The translations under genes were made by a program, and so were the position numbers. This document shows positions 61,501-64,000 of a DNA stretch of 64,000 nt, in pieces. Under the pieces are notes generated by a model that was not told the DNA's origin, did no database searches, and saw nothing but the letters and a program-made list of their open reading frames with translations. The first letter of the stretch is position 1. Every line of letters begins with the position of its first letter. Source of the stretch: Gavia stellata (lineage: Eukaryota; Chordata; Aves; Gaviiformes; Gaviidae); NCBI RefSeq assembly GCF_030936135.1, contig NC_082597.1, positions 71,978,495 through 72,042,494 on the forward strand, written 5' to 3'.

Positions 61501-62686
61501 AAACAGATCCAAAATATGTTAATGCTTGTTCTCTAGGTTCAGTCAGCTGATGCTGAAACATTCGTGGTTGATTTGCAAGGTGCCCAACTGGATTAATTAG
61601 AAGAGAAAAATACTATTTCCTCCTCTAAATTCTGCTTACTGCAAAACCCACTTGCTATAAAATGTCATGTTAGGGAGGCTCCTTTTCGACATCTTCTGAC
61701 TAAATTGCCATTTCTTGTGCTCATTCTTTTCATCTTTTATGTTGTTCATTAAAAATGTTACGTTTTATGCCCAGTATTGTTCACAGTCTACAAGGTTTTT
61801 ATCACTTAAATAAAAGCAATCTACTTGATGCACAGCTGGTCTCCAGAGTGATCTGATTGCTTTTGTGATAGGCCTTAGACACCTAATGCTGTGCAGAGCA
61901 CTTCTATGCTTTTTTCAAATAACTAAATTACTTGCAGATGAACTTGTTCTATAACAACATATCTGAAAAAGATTTTCAGATTTATGGCCAGTCTCTGACA
62001 TGCTTTCTAACGTTTAGTAGCATTGTGGTCTTTGAGTGGTCCCACTGATTTCTTGAGGAATGAGGTACAGGTCAGCTTGAACATGACTTACTCTTTCTCA
62101 CTCTTCAGGTGGAGTGGGAGAAGGGAGGAAGGCATCTCACCTGTGGAGAGGAATCACAGCTGTAAATCTTAAGGGGAAATATATGCTTCTCTATTAGTGT
62201 GGACTTAGATGCCTAATTACTTATGAGGTTTAAAAGTTGGTGTTGGGCGTCCGCACTGGCTGTTGGATAGCCTGGCCCACATACTTCCGTGAATCCTGTT
62301 TTAAGGTCTCTGATGTTCTCCATGCCTCTGAGACACTGGCGACTCTAGTCCCAGCGCAGGATTTTGGTGGGTAACAGGGCATCTTGCTGTTAGGCATTAG
62401 AGTACAATGCCTAAGTTTTCTTTGCCAATTTAGCCTGAAAATGAGACTGGTGGCATCCTTTTTCTCTCCAGTGTGATTCTGCTTTTACCATACATAATTT
62501 ACTTGCTCCTGAAACAAACAAAAAATCTTACTGTAAAAGGTTACTACTTTTGCCCCATCCCCCAACATATTTTCATATAGTTTCAGCTTATAATAAAGCG
62601 AACAGGAGGTTTTTAAATAAACATCTTATATTGTTTAGTGCCCATACTGAGACCACTTAACAGCTTTTCTTTTTTTTATTGAAGAC

Positions 62687-62710
62687 TTTTTTTTTTTTTT
62701 TTTTTTTTTT
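62687..62710. repeat. T24 homopolymer flanked by GAAG
   Basis: 24 consecutive T with GAAG on both sides (62681-62684 and 62711-62714). It could be a reversed poly(A) tail, but four bases are too few to call a target-site duplication and no element was recognised to its right. Confidence 0.85.
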
Positions 62711-64000
62711 GAAGCTGTCAGCCTGCTTCCAGATGGTATCATACATGGGTGGTAACAGTCAACTAGTACCAAATATACTTTCATCCACACTTCCCTAGGA
62801 ATATATTACCTAGCTGGCTTTGGTCCCAAAATAATCAAATAGTTGCAAATCCTAGGTTATTAGGCTTCATCAAATTCTGGTTAAAGTTAGTCCTGGTCAC
62901 CCTGTAGCCAAGCCAAAGTCATCAGACTTTTTGGTTGTGGGAAATATAAATCCCATTTAGATTTGATTGGTTTTTCAGAATTTTTAAACCTATTTACTCT
63001 AGCAAGAAATGTGTCATCCTCTGTGGGCTTGGAACTATACAGAGTCTTTTCTGTTGTTTCTTAAGCACTGTCTGGCTTTGTCCGCACTTCATTAAAGGCA
63101 TGTAGTGGCTCAAGAGGATTAGGATAACTCAAACCCGGCATTGCTACTCGCAGTGGAAATTAATCTCTTGAAAAGAAAGCTGTGCATGTTTTGTTCTTGC
63201 TTTATTTTTTAAACTGCCTGTAGTTCTGTCATCATTTCAGGCAGTGTTTTAAGGACTTCAAGCAAAGCCCAGTATATTAAAATATTTGATTATGGCTCTC
63301 CCTGACATAGTCTTATGTCAGCCTAATTACTATATCTTTGGGCTTCCTTAATCTTGTCTACAGTATCTATGCCTACTGCTCTAGGTATTGCCGCAGGTGT
63401 ACCAAATGTAAAAGACTATGACATTTTGCATTGCTGTGCATGATGCAAGATAACAGTTAAGCTTCTTTTCCAAGCACTATGCGTATAGTTGGCTACCTCA
63501 AGCTCTAGTCATTCTCAGTGGTGAAAGATCTTCTAGCGCCAGACGTTTTCATCCTGCTTCCAGCTGCTGTTGTGGTTCCCTCTTCCACTTCTTTCTTTCT
63601 CCCCCAGCAAGAAAGGCTTAAAAGATATCAGTAGTTCTTTAATGACTTGCAATTTTCATGAGTAGAAATGTTGCAACTAAAAAGTGATTTTTCTTGACTT
63701 GGCATGGCTTCTTAGAAGAAAAGAGTCATTGCACTGTATCTTAAAACAAAGTGACCATAGATACAGATTTAAAGGAGAGGCTGGAAATAAGGAGGAAGTA
63801 TTACATGCAAGCTTTGACACTGTTCTCGTAAGCAAAAATGTCCATAAAACTGTAGAGCTTATATTCCATTAGTCAGCAGCAGGCAGTCCTCAGATTTGTA
63901 GTGTTACGAATGCGAGGTCCCAATTCAACCTAACAGTGGACTATGCCTGTCATGTACAGATGCATGATCAGCAATGGTCTAGGCTGACGTGTTTTAGTTC

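Larger units (their letters stand above)
54781..64000. other. Intergenic sequence, no gene seen
   Basis: 9.2 kb without a recognisable exon, RNA gene or sizeable transposon. Open frames of up to 107 codons (56907-57230, 57232-57555) have no motif. Small repeats are listed separately at 61292 and 62687. Confidence 0.6.

Noticed and set aside
1..64000. CRISPR arrays, operons, tRNA or rRNA genes, telomere repeats and endogenous retrovirus genes
   Set aside because: None seen on reading both strands; the genome type (vertebrate nuclear) also makes the first two inapplicable.

Overview
This window looks like bird chromosomal DNA. It has AT-rich, gene-poor sequence, one vertebrate gene split into five exons behind a CpG island, several decayed CR1 LINE copies (the dominant avian retroelement), and a few faint MIR-type tRNA SINE relics. 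There is no sign of prokaryotic, phage or plasmid organisation. Most open reading frames here are chance frames in non-coding DNA.

The one gene I can support is RERGL (RERG-like, an atypical Ras-superfamily protein) on the minus strand. Its complete coding sequence can be assembled from five exons: 19844-19895, 19657-19713, 17233-17306, 13885-14033 and 12493-12775. All junctions are GT-AG and the phases agree, giving 204 codons plus stop. The protein follows Ras residue numbering through residue 61. It keeps the phosphate loop and the NKxD motif, but three positions central to the GTPase switch differ: residue 12 is Ser, 35 is Asn and 60 is Ser. The promoter lies in a GC-rich island (about 19500-20290) with a TATA-like box, an upstream ORF whose stop overlaps the main start codon, a strong splice donor on the opposite strand, and a 54-base pure purine tract at the island edge.

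Layout: 1-12492 is the region 3' of RERGL, with a CR1 fragment (1170-2467), MIR-like relics and possible poly(A) signals. 12493-19895 is RERGL; introns 3 and 4 carry CR1 and MIR-like pieces. 19500-20350 is the CpG island. 20350-64000 has no recognisable gene. It holds a double CR1 (about 28090-30280), an older CR1-like 3' end broken by a low-complexity insert (about 54380-54780), small tandem repeats and homopolymer runs.

I did not find a previously undescribed multi-gene system. The points most worth a second look are the degenerate GTPase switch of RERGL, the promoter/uORF arrangement, the 56-base A/C-only tract upstream of exon 3, and the two composite CR1 loci.
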